From: Leptospira_B sp964571605
Lineage (GTDB): Bacteria > Spirochaetota > Leptospiria > Leptospirales > Leptospiraceae
DNA: 17,509 nucleotides
Direction: 5' to 3'
Assembly (NCBI GenBank): GCA_964571605.1
Contig: CAZNCS010000065.1
Span: 1 to 17,509, forward strand
The notes beneath the pieces are model-generated. The model was not told where the DNA came from. It saw only the letters and a program-made list of their open reading frames with translations, and made no database searches. Shown here in pieces: positions 1 to 7,493 of the stretch. Numbering within the stretch: the first letter of the stretch is position 1; every line of letters starts with the position of its first letter. The position numbers and the translations under genes are program-made.

Positions 1-741
1 TTGTATATTATGAATAGCGTCTTCGGGAATTCCTCTGGCTGCTAGAACGCGCAGCACCTCTAAAGTAGGATCTGCGAGATAAATGGTCCCGGCTTTGGCT
101 TCCAAAAATTCCAATACTTTATCTATTAACCAGTTTCCCAGCTCATGGATACTTTTTTCGGCGACGGTTAACTTTTCGAATTCGTAAAGTAGTCGGAGTT
201 CCAACACTCTTTTCTTTAAAGATTCGTGAGTTTGTGCGTTTTTGATCGCGATCGCGGCGATTTCGGAAAGAGAGGTGAGTACTTCGATATCGGAATGGTC
301 AAAACTTCTATTTTGGGACTTGTTTAGGATTTCCAAAGTCCCGATCACTTTATCTTGTACGAATAAAGGAACACAGGCAAGGGATCTGGTTCTGAATCCA
401 GTTTTTTGGTCTAGGGCGGGATTAAAACGTGGGTCGGTATACGCATCCTCTAAGAGGATCGGTTTTTTTTCTTGGGCCACCCAGCCTGCGATTCCCTGAC
501 CGGGTTCGAGGCGCGCGTATTTTTGGATGATTTCCCCTTTTTCTCCCAAGGCAACTTCGCAATAAAGAAATCCGTCTTTTTCTTCCAAAAGGAAAAGAGA
601 GCTGGCCTCCGCCTCCAATAGATCTTTGGAATAGAGCATAATCAGTGGGAGAAGCTGGTACAAATCCAGGTTTGCATTCAGAATCGTGCTAGTATTCAGC
701 AAACTCCTGTATTTGCTGGCTTCCGTTTCATTATTGGACAT
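1..741 (-). CDS. Tandem GAF-domain signalling protein, N-terminal part (runs off window)
   Basis: An open frame begins at ATG 741 and continues without a stop to the window edge, giving 247 N-terminal residues. Residues about 20-165 form a GAF domain, with the recognisable stretch GQGIAGWVAQEKKPILLEDA followed by DPRFNP, LACVPLFVQDKVIGTLEILN and an IAAIAIKNA end helix. A charged helical linker (about 165-185) leads into a second GAF-like segment with LEAKAGTIYLAD. GAF domains bind small ligands or mediate dimerisation in cytoplasmic signalling proteins. In this lineage they often precede a SpoIIE/PP2C phosphatase, a GGDEF domain or a kinase, but the effector end lies outside the window, so output is unknown. 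There is no signal peptide or membrane helix. No clear Shine-Dalgarno precedes the ATG. It is divergent from the metallophosphoesterase gene, with 146 nt between them. Confidence 0.85.
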   Translation of the reverse strand, partial: MSNNETEASKYRSLLNTSTILNANLDLYQLLPLIMLYSKDLLEAEASSLFLLEEKDGFLYCEVALGEKGEIIQKYARLEPGQGIAGWVAQEKKPILLEDAYTDPRFNPALDQKTGFRTRSLACVPLFVQDKVIGTLEILNKSQNRSFDHSDIEVLTSLSEIAAIAIKNAQTHESLKKRVLELRLLYEFEKLTVAEKSIHELGNWLIDKVLEFLEAKAGTIYLADPTLEVLRVLAARGIPEDAIHNIQ

Positions 742-887
742 AGATGGGCCAAGACTCGCATGGATCGGGATCGAAGTCAACGGATTGTCGTTTCTCTAGG
801 AGACAAAATTTTAGAAAGAGAAAAGATATTGGATTTTTGCAGGAACTCCTACTACTTTTTTCGGTCGGATATATGATATCGTAAGGA

Positions 888-2120
888 ATGGAAATCGATT
901 TGCAAAGATTCTATATTTTTCTGGGTGTTTTCACCCTCGTACTATTTTCGGGATACTGGTATGCCGCGAGCCGCTTGAGCGCTCCTTTTCAGCTCAGTCC
1001 CGTTCAAACAGTATCATTAGGTGTTTTGGTGGCGATTCTCGTTCTTCTTACTCCCGGAGCCTATCTTTTAAGTTTGTTTTTCCGGGAGACCCCCTGGCAA
1101 AAATTTTGGTCGTATTCGGCTTTTACTACGCTCGGATTCGCCACCATTCTTGTTTCTTTCGTTATCGTAAGAGATTTGGGAAATTTATTCTGGAAAGGTA
1201 GTTTGTATATTTCGGATAAACTGCAAACTTCTAAATCCGTTTCGGCGGAACAACATCGTATCGTTTCCGAAAACTCTTCGGATATTTCCAGAAAGGATTT
1301 TTTCTCCCAATTTGCTTCGTTCGCGTTACTTGGTATGGCGGGGGGACTCACAGCCTTCGGAGTGTATCAGGCCAAAAAAAGCCCAAAAATCAAATTGGTA
1401 AGAATTAAAGTAAAAAATTTACCTGATGGTCTCGAAGGATTTAAAATCGCTCAACTTTCCGACATTCATATCGGACCCACCATTAAAGGCGGATTCTTGG
1501 AGGAAGTCGTACGAAAAACAAACGGCTTAAATCCGGATTTGGTCGCCATCACCGGAGATTTAGTGGACGGAACTGTAGGTATGCTCCGGGACCATGTGGC
1601 TTCATTAAAAAATCTGCAATCGGCTTACGGCACCTATTTTGTTACTGGAAACCATGAATATTATTCGGGAGTGATTGCCTGGATTAGAGAATTAGAAGAA
1701 CTCGGAATAAATGTTTTGATGAACCAGAATAAATTGATTCGTCATAAAAATTCGATTCTCGCCTTAGCGGGAGTTACAGATTATAAGGCGCATACCGTTA
1801 TACCCGGTCACAAAACGGATCCTCACCAAGCGATGATTGGGGCGGAAACTGCGGATTATAAAGTGTTACTCGCCCATCAACCCAATTCGGTTTTTGAGGC
1901 TGCAAAAGCAGGATTTGATTTGCAACTTTCCGGTCATACCCATGGGGGCCAGTATTTTCCTGGAAATGTATTCATTCATTTATTCCAAAAATTCGTGGCG
2001 GGCCTCGGCGAATGGGAAGGAACCCAATTGTATGTAAGCAGAGGAACAGGTTATTGGGGACCACCTTTACGAATCGGAGCCCCTTCCGAAATCACTCTAC
2101 TCGTTTTGGAAAAAGATTGA
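888..2120 (+). CDS. Membrane-anchored calcineurin-like metallophosphoesterase (YkuE/YaeI type)
   Basis: The 410-residue product has hydrophobic membrane segments at about 7-25, 38-63, 70-96 and 142-158. A complete calcineurin-like phosphoesterase domain fills residues 170-408. All metal-site motifs are present: SDIHIG (D192, H194), TGDLVDG (D224), GNHEYY (N255, H256), LLAHQP (H330) and SGHTHGG (H350, H352). These coordinate a two-metal centre. Relatives hydrolyse phosphodiester or pyrophosphate bonds at the membrane, and YaeI/LpxG-like members act on UDP-2,3-diacylglucosamine. The substrate here is not shown by sequence, so a lipid A or envelope role is inference. The start ATG has an AAGGA directly against it with no normal spacing, so initiation may be weak or a TTG four codons in (900) could be used. 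The next gene follows after 72 nt of structured DNA. Confidence 0.9.
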   Translation: MEIDLQRFYIFLGVFTLVLFSGYWYAASRLSAPFQLSPVQTVSLGVLVAILVLLTPGAYLLSLFFRETPWQKFWSYSAFTTLGFATILVSFVIVRDLGNLFWKGSLYISDKLQTSKSVSAEQHRIVSENSSDISRKDFFSQFASFALLGMAGGLTAFGVYQAKKSPKIKLVRIKVKNLPDGLEGFKIAQLSDIHIGPTIKGGFLEEVVRKTNGLNPDLVAITGDLVDGTVGMLRDHVASLKNLQSAYGTYFVTGNHEYYSGVIAWIRELEELGINVLMNQNKLIRHKNSILALAGVTDYKAHTVIPGHKTDPHQAMIGAETADYKVLLAHQPNSVFEAAKAGFDLQLSGHTHGGQYFPGNVFIHLFQKFVAGLGEWEGTQLYVSRGTGYWGPPLRIGAPSEITLLVLEKD

Positions 2121-2186
2121 TTGGAAAAAAATTCTTTCCAAGAGCATAAAATCCCTTATGCTCTCTTCGATTCGAAGGAGAATCGA
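2121..2186 (+). promoter_or_regulatory. Three consecutive perfect inverted repeats in the leader of the small secreted protein
   Basis: Three perfect stem-loops lie back to back directly after the phosphoesterase stop codon. Stem 1 is TTGGAAA (2121-2127) with TTTCCAA (2135-2141). Stem 2 is AGAGCATAA (2141-2149) with TTATGCTCT (2156-2164). Stem 3 is TCGATTC (2167-2173) with GAATCGA (2180-2186), and its six-base loop GAAGGA holds most of the Shine-Dalgarno. None has the following T tract of an intrinsic terminator. An alternative short stem, CTTCG 2165-2169 with CGAAG 2173-2177, would compete with stem 3. The arrangement suggests a structured mRNA leader or processing site; function is inferred only. 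Confidence 0.5.
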
Positions 2187-2192
2187 TTGGTG

Positions 2193-2432
2193 ATGAAGAA
2201 AATTTTAATTTTGAAAATTTGTATTTTGGCTCTTGTCTGGAGTTCGACTTTTTCCATAGTTGCGGAACCTCAACCGCATATGAAAGCGGCTTTAGAATCT
2301 TTGCAAAAAGCCAAAGAACAATTGGAAAAAGCGACTGCGGATAAGGGCGGCCATAGGGCCAAAGCTTTGGAGTTAGTAAAAAGCGCGATCGAGGAAACCC
2401 AAAAAGGGATCTCTTTCGATTCCAAACACTAA
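2193..2432 (+). CDS. Small secreted SmbP-like helical protein
   Basis: This is a 79-residue product with a signal peptide (MKKIL, then a hydrophobic core, then SIVAE; cleavage likely near residue 24). The mature part of about 55 residues is predominantly helical: QPHMKAALESLQKAKEQLEK, then a turn DKGGHRAKALELVKSAIEE, ending GISFDSKH. The spaced His residues and the two-helix repeat resemble SmbP-like small periplasmic metal-binding proteins, and the QPHM...DKGGHR pattern belongs to a widespread family of uncharacterised small secreted proteins. Metal binding is therefore a hypothesis. The start is ambiguous: TTG 2187, GTG 2190 and ATG 2193 are consecutive in-frame starts at 6, 9 and 12 nt from AAGGAG (2175-2180). 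The frame is open further upstream, but the signal peptide places the true start here. Confidence 0.7.
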   Translation: MKKILILKICILALVWSSTFSIVAEPQPHMKAALESLQKAKEQLEKATADKGGHRAKALELVKSAIEETQKGISFDSKH

Positions 2433-2481
2433 GATAGAATAAAGCCGATCCAACACGGATAAATGGCGTTGACAATATGAT

Positions 2482-2513
2482 CTCCTTGGACTCCTTAGAT
2501 GGAATCCAAGGAG
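2482..2513 (+). promoter_or_regulatory. Hairpin that masks the ribosome-binding site of the MORN lipoprotein gene
   Basis: CTCCTTGGA at 2482-2490 is the exact reverse complement of TCCAAGGAG at 2505-2513, giving a 9-bp stem with a 14-nt loop. The downstream arm contains the AAGGAG Shine-Dalgarno (2508-2513), five bases before ATG 2519. The loop begins with a second anti-Shine-Dalgarno, CTCCTT at 2491-2496, which could pair with the same site. No T tract follows, so it does not look like a terminator. A consensus-like TTGACA sits just upstream at 2469-2474, but no convincing -10 was seen at the proper distance. Confidence 0.5.
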
Positions 2514-2518
2514 TTGGG

Positions 2519-3157
2519 ATGAAAAAAGAAACTCTTCGATTTCAGATACTTCGTAATTTTCGATCTTCTCAGATTTGTATGATCCCGCGGATAACCGCTA
2601 GATCGGGGATCGCTTTTTTGGCTCTTGCAATTTTTATCGGCGTATCTTTTTCCTTTTGCTCCAAACCAAAACCTAAATCCAATCCCGAAATCGAAAGATT
2701 AAAACCCAAAAAAAAGACCGACGATAGAGATCAGGATCCGGATATCTTGAACAGAGAATATTATGACGAAGACGCCGACGGAAAACCGATTGAAAGAAAA
2801 CCGGATCCTCCTCCCGCTTCCAATCTGAGATCGTTCGCGGGTTCCGGTCCCGGATGCAAAAAGGGAAATTGTAAAAACGGTGAAGGTATTTATGTATACG
2901 ATACTAGGGACGTATACTCAGGGAGATTCTCAGGCGAGTCCAGAGAAGGTTGGGGCGTTTTAGCTTATTCCGACGGAGATCGTTACGAGGGAAATTGGTC
3001 CCAGGACAAAAAAATCGGTGCTGGACGTTATGTGTTTCGAGACGGTTCCGTTTTTAACGGTACATTTTCGGGAGAAGGTTCCGGAAACGGAATGTATGCG
3101 AAATCCGGCAAATCTCATAAATGTAGATTAGAAAATCGAAAACTACTTTGTAAGTGA
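2519..3157 (+). CDS. MORN-repeat lipoprotein
   Basis: The predicted product has 212 residues. A hydrophobic segment ending FIGVSFSFC puts the lipidated cysteine at residue 47 of this start. Met 21 (2579) would give a signal peptide of more usual length but has no ribosome-binding site, whereas ATG 2519 has AAGGAG at 5 nt. After the cysteine comes a Lys/Pro/Asp-rich linker (SKPKPK, KKKTDDRDQD, RKPDPPPAS). A C-terminal half follows with about three MORN repeats: YSGRFSG.REGWGVLAYSDGD, YEGNWSQDKKIGAGRYVFRDG and FNGTFSGEGSGNGMY. Two CKKGNCKNGEG cysteines precede the repeats, and CRLENRKLLCK closes the protein. MORN repeats form beta-hairpin arrays for protein or lipid contact. The protein is likely envelope-anchored, with unknown partners. 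Confidence 0.8.
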   Translation: MKKETLRFQILRNFRSSQICMIPRITARSGIAFLALAIFIGVSFSFCSKPKPKSNPEIERLKPKKKTDDRDQDPDILNREYYDEDADGKPIERKPDPPPASNLRSFAGSGPGCKKGNCKNGEGIYVYDTRDVYSGRFSGESREGWGVLAYSDGDRYEGNWSQDKKIGAGRYVFRDGSVFNGTFSGEGSGNGMYAKSGKSHKCRLENRKLLCK

Positions 3158-3203
3158 GAATTTACTCTATGGTTTTTCCATCGGGACGGTAAAGGAGGTT
3201 TAA

Positions 3204-3626
3204 GTGGAACGCTGGGTATTATTTTCTATACTCTCCATGCTATTTGCGGGAGTGACATCCATACTTGCAAAATTCGGAATGGAAGACGTATCCGCGGAAA
3301 CCGCATTAGCTGTACGGATCTCAGTCATATTTTTATTGATTCTTCTTGTTACTAGTGTCGACGGAAGCATCCGAGATTTTAGCGCTTTGTCCCGAGTACA
3401 ATTGGGCTTTTTGGTTCTTTCCGGAGTGACGACTACTTTGAGTTGGCTATTTTATTATAAGGCAATGAAAGACGGTCTTGTTTCCTATGTGGCTACGATA
3501 GACAAAGCGAGTATCGTCATCACTCTCTTGCTCTCATTTTGGCTTTTGAAAGAGCCGATTACTCCTAAAATCCTAATGGGAATGGGCTTGGTTACTGCCG
3601 GACTCGTAGTTCTTGTTTGGAAATAG
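3204..3626 (+). CDS. Single-domain EamA (DMT superfamily) membrane transporter
   Basis: A 140-residue, strongly hydrophobic protein with about five membrane helices, beginning WVLFSILSMLFAGVTSILAKFGM and ending LMGMGLVTAGLVVLVWK. The pattern PITPKILMGMGLVTAGLVVL near the C-terminus and the Ala/Gly-rich first helix are typical of one EamA repeat. Most DMT exporters carry two such repeats in about 300 residues; this is a half-size form that would need to dimerise, as small multidrug-resistance proteins do. It is not obviously truncated, because it has a strong ribosome-binding site (AAAGGAGG, 5 nt before GTG 3204) and a normal end. The transported compound is unknown. It lies 46 nt after the MORN lipoprotein gene and may share its transcript. 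Confidence 0.85.
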   Translation: MERWVLFSILSMLFAGVTSILAKFGMEDVSAETALAVRISVIFLLILLVTSVDGSIRDFSALSRVQLGFLVLSGVTTTLSWLFYYKAMKDGLVSYVATIDKASIVITLLLSFWLLKEPITPKILMGMGLVTAGLVVLVWK

Positions 3627-3635
3627 AGATACAAG

Positions 3636-3668
3636 TCGGACTAAAATTTTCCGATTCTTCCTTTTTAT
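3636..3668 (+). terminator. Weak candidate intrinsic terminator after the EamA gene
   Basis: TCGGA (3636-3640) can pair with TCCGA (3650-3654) around a nine-base A/T loop, and the T-rich run TTCTTCCTTTTTAT follows. The stem is only five base pairs, so the call is tentative. The 130 bases after it, up to the DoxX promoter, are very AT-rich and show no gene. Confidence 0.3.
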
Positions 3669-3851
3669 AATCTTGTTAATTTGATAATTTATTAACCACC
3701 TCTCTTTATTATGCGAGATTCTACTCACTTTCCTGAGCTTTTCTAAATACTTTCTCTTAGTTTTAGAATATATATATAATGTTTATCTGCAAATAAGCCT
3801 CGTTTAATAAACGATTGTTCGATATAGAGAGTATCTTTTTACACGGTTCAC

Positions 3852-3879
3852 TTGCATTTTTTATAAAGCTGGATAGAAT
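3852..3879 (+). promoter_or_regulatory. Candidate promoter of the DoxX-family gene
   Basis: TTGCAT (3852-3857) and TAGAAT (3874-3879) are separated by 16 bases. The -10 differs from consensus by one base; the -35 is poor. Transcription would start near 3886, giving a leader of about 19 nt that contains the GGAGGT ribosome-binding site. Confidence 0.3.
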
Positions 3880-3904
3880 ACTGGGCATCTGGACGGAGGT
3901 CCGT

Positions 3905-4333
3905 ATGGAAAGTTGGCATGATTGGTTAGAAACACATCGAGACTGGTGGATCGATATGGTTCGAGTATATCTGGGAGGCGTTCTTCTTTACAAAGGTTTG
4001 GAATTTCTCGCTGATACGGATTCTTTAATTCGTTTGATGGAATTGAATAATGCTCCGTATGCTTCCACGTTAATCGCACATTATATTGTGATTGCGCATA
4101 TTTGCGGAGGATTACTTCTACTAGTCGGATTGCTGACTCGTTTTTCCGCGATGCTTCAATTGCCGGTACTGGTGGGCGCGGTTTTGTTCATTCACGCTAA
4201 AGAAGGATTCATGTCCCCCGGATCGAACTTACCTTACGCTTCGATGATTTTATTATTACTCTTACATTTTTCTCTATACGGTTCCGGTCGAATTTCGGCG
4301 GATTTTTATATAGAAACACATCGGAGCGTTTAA
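3905..4333 (+). CDS. DoxX-family integral membrane protein
   Basis: A 142-residue protein with four predicted membrane helices (about 15-35, 52-74, 77-97 and 108-130). The first helix carries VRVYLGGVLLYKGLEFLAD, characteristic of the DoxX/DoxD group, and the middle has the family-typical AHICGGLLLLVGLLTRFSA hairpin. The polar loop HAKEGFMSPGSNLPYA precedes the final helix. DoxX-like proteins are small inner-membrane proteins, some tied to quinone-linked oxidoreductases or oxidative-stress systems; many have no defined role, and none can be assigned here. The frame is open back to 3815, but ATG 3905 has GGAGGT four bases upstream and is the better start. It stands alone, convergent with the heme operon. 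Confidence 0.85.
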   Translation: MESWHDWLETHRDWWIDMVRVYLGGVLLYKGLEFLADTDSLIRLMELNNAPYASTLIAHYIVIAHICGGLLLLVGLLTRFSAMLQLPVLVGAVLFIHAKEGFMSPGSNLPYASMILLLLLHFSLYGSGRISADFYIETHRSV

Positions 4334-4379
4334 GGATCATTTAGGGAAGAATACGGCGAATCGTTTATTAAGATTGCCG

Positions 4380-4421
4380 AAAAGAAAAAAGATTCTCCCT
4401 TCCCATCGCAGGAAGGGAGAA
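4380..4421 (-). terminator. Intrinsic terminator of the heme operon
   Basis: Reading the minus strand, TTCTCCCTTCC (4421-4411) pairs perfectly over 11 bp with GGAAGGGAGAA (4403-4393) around a seven-base loop. A run of T-rich sequence (TCTTTTTTCTTT, 4392-4381) follows. It starts 8 nt past the hmuS stop codon. On the plus strand the stem lacks a good T run, so it is mainly a minus-strand terminator, though it may also slow transcription from the DoxX gene. Confidence 0.85.
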
Positions 4422-4428
4422 AATTCAT

Positions 4429-5508
4429 TTAGGTAGATGTGATCGTATTTAAAAGTCCGATCCAATCTTCTCTTTCGGGTTGGCCGGGTTTTCTTTTTCC
4501 AAAAAATTGCACGATCATTTCGCCGGCTTCGTCATAAACTTCTATAGAATGGATAAAACCGTCTTTGGATGGTTTGTTCACGATCCAAACACTGTCTATA
4601 AGATCCGATTTTAGATGCAGATTAAAGTCGGGGTCGAGCACGTTCCACCAATTTTCCATAACCTTAATATTGGTCACTTCTCCGGTATGGATTTGGATAG
4701 CGCCTAAATTTCCCACAAAAACCATAATCGGAATTCTGTCTATGGAAGCTCTTTCCAACATTTTTAGAACGAGTTTGGGCTCTATCTTTTTAGTAAATTT
4801 TCCTTCGGCGATATCCATGGACTGGAGTCTGGTCACATTATTCTTTTTTAATAGTCCGAAAAATTCGTGGGTATCTTCCAGTTTTTCCCAACCAGATAAA
4901 AATTCCTTTTTTGTTTCTTCGGAAATGGAACTAGGTTTACTCTCAGAGACTTTTTTTTCTTTATACGCGAATAATTTAGTGAAATCGGGCGTTTCAAGCT
5001 GGAATTCATTCTTCAGTGATTCCCAAACGGAAATTTCGGACTGATCCGTTAAGAATATCTTATGGACCGCATCTCCGTTTCCGTCGAAAAATTGGAAAGA
5101 TCTTTGTGTTTTATCTTTCTGAACATCTTCGACTGCGAATCCAAATTTCCATGTAGTAGGAAATAATCTTAGGTCTATATCAGGTCCAACTACCAGTATA
5201 TGTCCCGGGCCGAAACTTATGTTTTGGAAATTTCCTTTTCTTTCGTGTACGCAGGCTTCATTTCGGGTTAAAGCCATGATACGACCTAAACCTCCGAGTT
5301 TAGCGAAAAATTCTCCCCATGTTTCTTTTAGTGCCGTTACTGTTGGAAACCCATCCGTTTGAATAGAATAAGCTGCGGCGAGTAATCCCGCTTCGGACAA
5401 TTGTAATTTGGTTGCTATATCCCTGATTCTCAATCTGGGTTGAGTTTCTCTCAGATGATTCCATTCTTTCAGGATGTTTTCGGTTTCTAAAGATTCGGCT
5501 ATGGACAT
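4429..5508 (-). CDS. hmuS: HmuS/HemS-type hemin-handling (hemin-degrading factor) protein
   Basis: A 359-residue cytoplasmic protein, close to the usual 340-355 of the HemS/ShuS/PhuS family. It shows the two-fold repeat of that family. The N-terminal half has LTRNEACVHERKGNF and GPDIDLRLFPTTWKFGFAVE; the C-terminal half has LEDTHEFFGLLKKNNVTRL, IPIMVFVGNLGAIQIHTG, NVLDPDFNLHL and FFGKRKPGQPE. H214 in DTHEFF aligns with the axial heme histidine known from ShuS and HemS. The family accepts heme from the importer and passes it on or breaks it down to release iron. No separate heme oxygenase gene is visible in the operon. The gene starts 15 nt after hmuV with an AGGAG site and is the last gene before the terminator. 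Confidence 0.92.
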   Translation of the reverse strand: MSIAESLETENILKEWNHLRETQPRLRIRDIATKLQLSEAGLLAAAYSIQTDGFPTVTALKETWGEFFAKLGGLGRIMALTRNEACVHERKGNFQNISFGPGHILVVGPDIDLRLFPTTWKFGFAVEDVQKDKTQRSFQFFDGNGDAVHKIFLTDQSEISVWESLKNEFQLETPDFTKLFAYKEKKVSESKPSSISEETKKEFLSGWEKLEDTHEFFGLLKKNNVTRLQSMDIAEGKFTKKIEPKLVLKMLERASIDRIPIMVFVGNLGAIQIHTGEVTNIKVMENWWNVLDPDFNLHLKSDLIDSVWIVNKPSKDGFIHSIEVYDEAGEMIVQFFGKRKPGQPEREDWIGLLNTITST

Positions 5509-5523
5509 TCTAGGTCTCCTATT

Positions 5524-6351
5524 TTATTCGTGAGAATATATTTCAGTTTTTTGTAAAGTTCTTGGACTTGGTCCTAAGGGAATTAGATAAAATCCACCTT
5601 CCGGGAAATCGATTCGTTTGGTTCTGAGTTCGAAATGTTCGAATACGAAATTTTCCTCCAGGACGCCGTCCGGGGTTCCGTCCGCGACTATTTTACCTTC
5701 TTTTAATACTATAATTCTGTCTGCGTAACGTAGTGCTAAATTCAAGTCGTGCAGTATGCATAGAACTCCTCGTCCTTGCCTGCTCAGATCCTTTGCAAGT
5801 TGCAGAAGTTTATGGATTCTGTTCGGATCCAACGAGGCTCCGGGTTCGTCCAATAAAACGTAACTTTCCCTTTGGGGAGGTTCTTCGTCCTGTACTAGGA
5901 CTCGAGCCATTTGGCATCTTTGTTTTTCGCCTCCCGATAGTTTGCTAAAAATTTGGTATCTTTCCCTATCTTCCAATTCTGTTTTTCCAAAAGCTTCTTC
6001 TACGATTTTATCCTCGTATTCTTTCGGGACTCTGAGTTTGGAACAGGATCTTCCCATACGAACGATTTCATCCGCGAGAAAAGGAAAATGAACTTCCGAT
6101 TCTTGAGAAAGAACGGATCGTCTCAAAGCCAATTCTTCCACATCATATTCCGATACCGGTATTCCATCTAATAAGGTTTGTCCTATATCGGGTTGGATTT
6201 CTCCGGAGAAAAGTTTCAATAATGTGGATTTCCCCGCACCGTTCGGTCCTAGAAGAACTAGAACTTCACCCGGATAAAGAGTTAGATTAATTTCGTTCAG
6301 AAGTTTTCTGCCCGATCGGATTACGGAAACTTGTGAAAGGACAAAGCTCAT
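5524..6351 (-). CDS. hmuV: HmuV-type heme ABC transporter ATP-binding protein
   Basis: This 275-residue ATPase energises heme import across the inner membrane with HmuU. Every ABC motif is visible: Walker A GPNGAGKST (35-43), Q-loop Q83, signature LSGGEKQ (138-144), Walker B YVLLDEP (164-170) and H-loop H201 in LHDLNLAL. Length and motif spacing match HmuV and other FecE/BtuD-like importers. The short insert EEPPQRES before Walker B is also seen in HmuV proteins. The start ATG shares four bases with the hmuU stop (ATGA), which implies translational coupling and fixed stoichiometry. Confidence 0.93.
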   Translation of the reverse strand: MSFVLSQVSVIRSGRKLLNEINLTLYPGEVLVLLGPNGAGKSTLLKLFSGEIQPDIGQTLLDGIPVSEYDVEELALRRSVLSQESEVHFPFLADEIVRMGRSCSKLRVPKEYEDKIVEEAFGKTELEDRERYQIFSKLSGGEKQRCQMARVLVQDEEPPQRESYVLLDEPGASLDPNRIHKLLQLAKDLSRQGRGVLCILHDLNLALRYADRIIVLKEGKIVADGTPDGVLEENFVFEHFELRTKRIDFPEGGFYLIPLGPSPRTLQKTEIYSHE

Positions 6352-7493
6352 CTGAATTCACCTTCTTTCCGTTTGGATTTGAGAATGAGCATTAGGAAAA
6401 AAGGGCCACCGATACCGCAGGCTATGATTCCGATCGGTAATTCAGAGGGAAATACGATCGTCCTCGCTGCAAGATCCGCAATTCCGACGAGTAAGGCGCC
6501 TCCGAGTAAAGAGGCGGGGAGAAGAATTTTATGGCCGGGTCCTAAAACTGTTCTCAGAATATGAGGGACTATCAGTCCTACAAAACCTATATTACCACAA
6601 ATTGATATACTAATTCCCACCAAAAGGCTTGCGAGTAAAATGGTAATGTTTCGTATCCGATTGACTTTAAATCCAGTGTGAAATGCTTCCGCTTCTCCCA
6701 AGGCCAAAGCGTCCAATCCCCGACTCAGTATAGGGAAAAACAGAGTCACAAATACAAGTACGACTCCGAGTAAACTTACCTTATACCAAGTGGCTCCTGC
6801 GATACTTCCCAAACTCCAAAACGTTAAGTTTCTAAGTTGGTTGTCATCTGCGATATAGGATAAAAACCCGAGTAGAGATACTACCGTGGCATTGACTGCG
6901 ATCCCTGTCAGAACCAGGACAAGAGAAAATCCGCCTCCTTCTCTTCGGGAAACCAAATGTAGAAAAAAGGATACGAGTAAGGCTCCTCCGAATGCAAATA
7001 ATTGTAAGAATAAACTTCCTTTTCCTCGTGCCTCGTTTGGTAAAAAAGAAAATACAGTCTCAGAATATACGATCCAAAGAGAAGCGGCAAGAGCCGCTCC
7101 TGGACCGACTCCGATAAAACCCGGTTCGACCAGAGGATTGCGAAACAATCCTTGGATACAAACTCCTGCGGAAGCGAGACTTGCTCCTACAAGTAAGGCC
7201 AAAAGAAATCGAGGGAGTCTTAAATCCCAAAGAAGTAATGAATGAGGGGATTCTAATGGGGAAAGAGAATTTTCCGGCAAAAATAGAATTCTAAGTATTT
7301 CCGGAAAAGAAAGAGAAACGGATCCGAATTTTAAAGAAAAAGCGCATAACGCTAAAATCGAACCGAATAAAAGCAGAAATACGAAAAGAGGGGAAACTTT
7401 TCGGGACTTATAATTCGCACGAAGAGGCCTGGTTTTTGTTTCCAGTTCGGCCTCTTGCGGATAAGAACTTGTTTCTGCGGAAGAAGAGATCAA
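6348..7493 (-). CDS. hmuU: HmuU-type heme ABC transporter permease (FecCD family)
   Basis: A 381-residue polytopic inner-membrane protein with about ten membrane helices after a basic, soluble N-terminal tail of about 33 residues. FecCD/BtuC hallmarks are clear: LWDLRLPRFLLALLVGASLA, AGVCIQGLFRNPLVEPGFIGV, the LGEAEAFHTGFKVNRIR loop that contacts the ATPase, and GNIGFVGLIVPHILR near the C-terminus. It forms the dimeric channel that receives heme from HmuT and is driven by HmuV. It overlaps both neighbours by four bases (hmuT stop with hmuU start, hmuU stop with hmuV start). The N-terminal tail is somewhat longer than usual for the family. Confidence 0.93.
   Translation of the reverse strand: MISSSAETSSYPQEAELETKTRPLRANYKSRKVSPLFVFLLLFGSILALCAFSLKFGSVSLSFPEILRILFLPENSLSPLESPHSLLLWDLRLPRFLLALLVGASLASAGVCIQGLFRNPLVEPGFIGVGPGAALAASLWIVYSETVFSFLPNEARGKGSLFLQLFAFGGALLVSFFLHLVSRREGGGFSLVLVLTGIAVNATVVSLLGFLSYIADDNQLRNLTFWSLGSIAGATWYKVSLLGVVLVFVTLFFPILSRGLDALALGEAEAFHTGFKVNRIRNITILLASLLVGISISICGNIGFVGLIVPHILRTVLGPGHKILLPASLLGGALLVGIADLAARTIVFPSELPIGIIACGIGGPFFLMLILKSKRKEGEFR

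Noticed and set aside
1061..1351. Minus-strand open frame opposite the metallophosphoesterase membrane region
   Set aside because: The plus-strand gene is supported by complete active-site motifs, and this frame shows none.
2092..2475. Minus-strand 127-codon frame covering the SmbP-like gene and its leader
   Set aside because: The plus-strand small gene has a signal peptide and ribosome-binding site. The minus frame has a basic, low-complexity composition and crosses the inverted repeats.
3204..3626. EamA gene as a truncated two-domain transporter
   Set aside because: The gene has a strong ribosome-binding site, a full five-helix repeat and a clean end, and no second half follows in any frame. 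Half-size forms are known, so it is treated as complete.
4565..5044. Plus-strand open frame of 159 codons opposite hmuS
   Set aside because: It is antisense to a gene with clear family motifs and has no features of its own.
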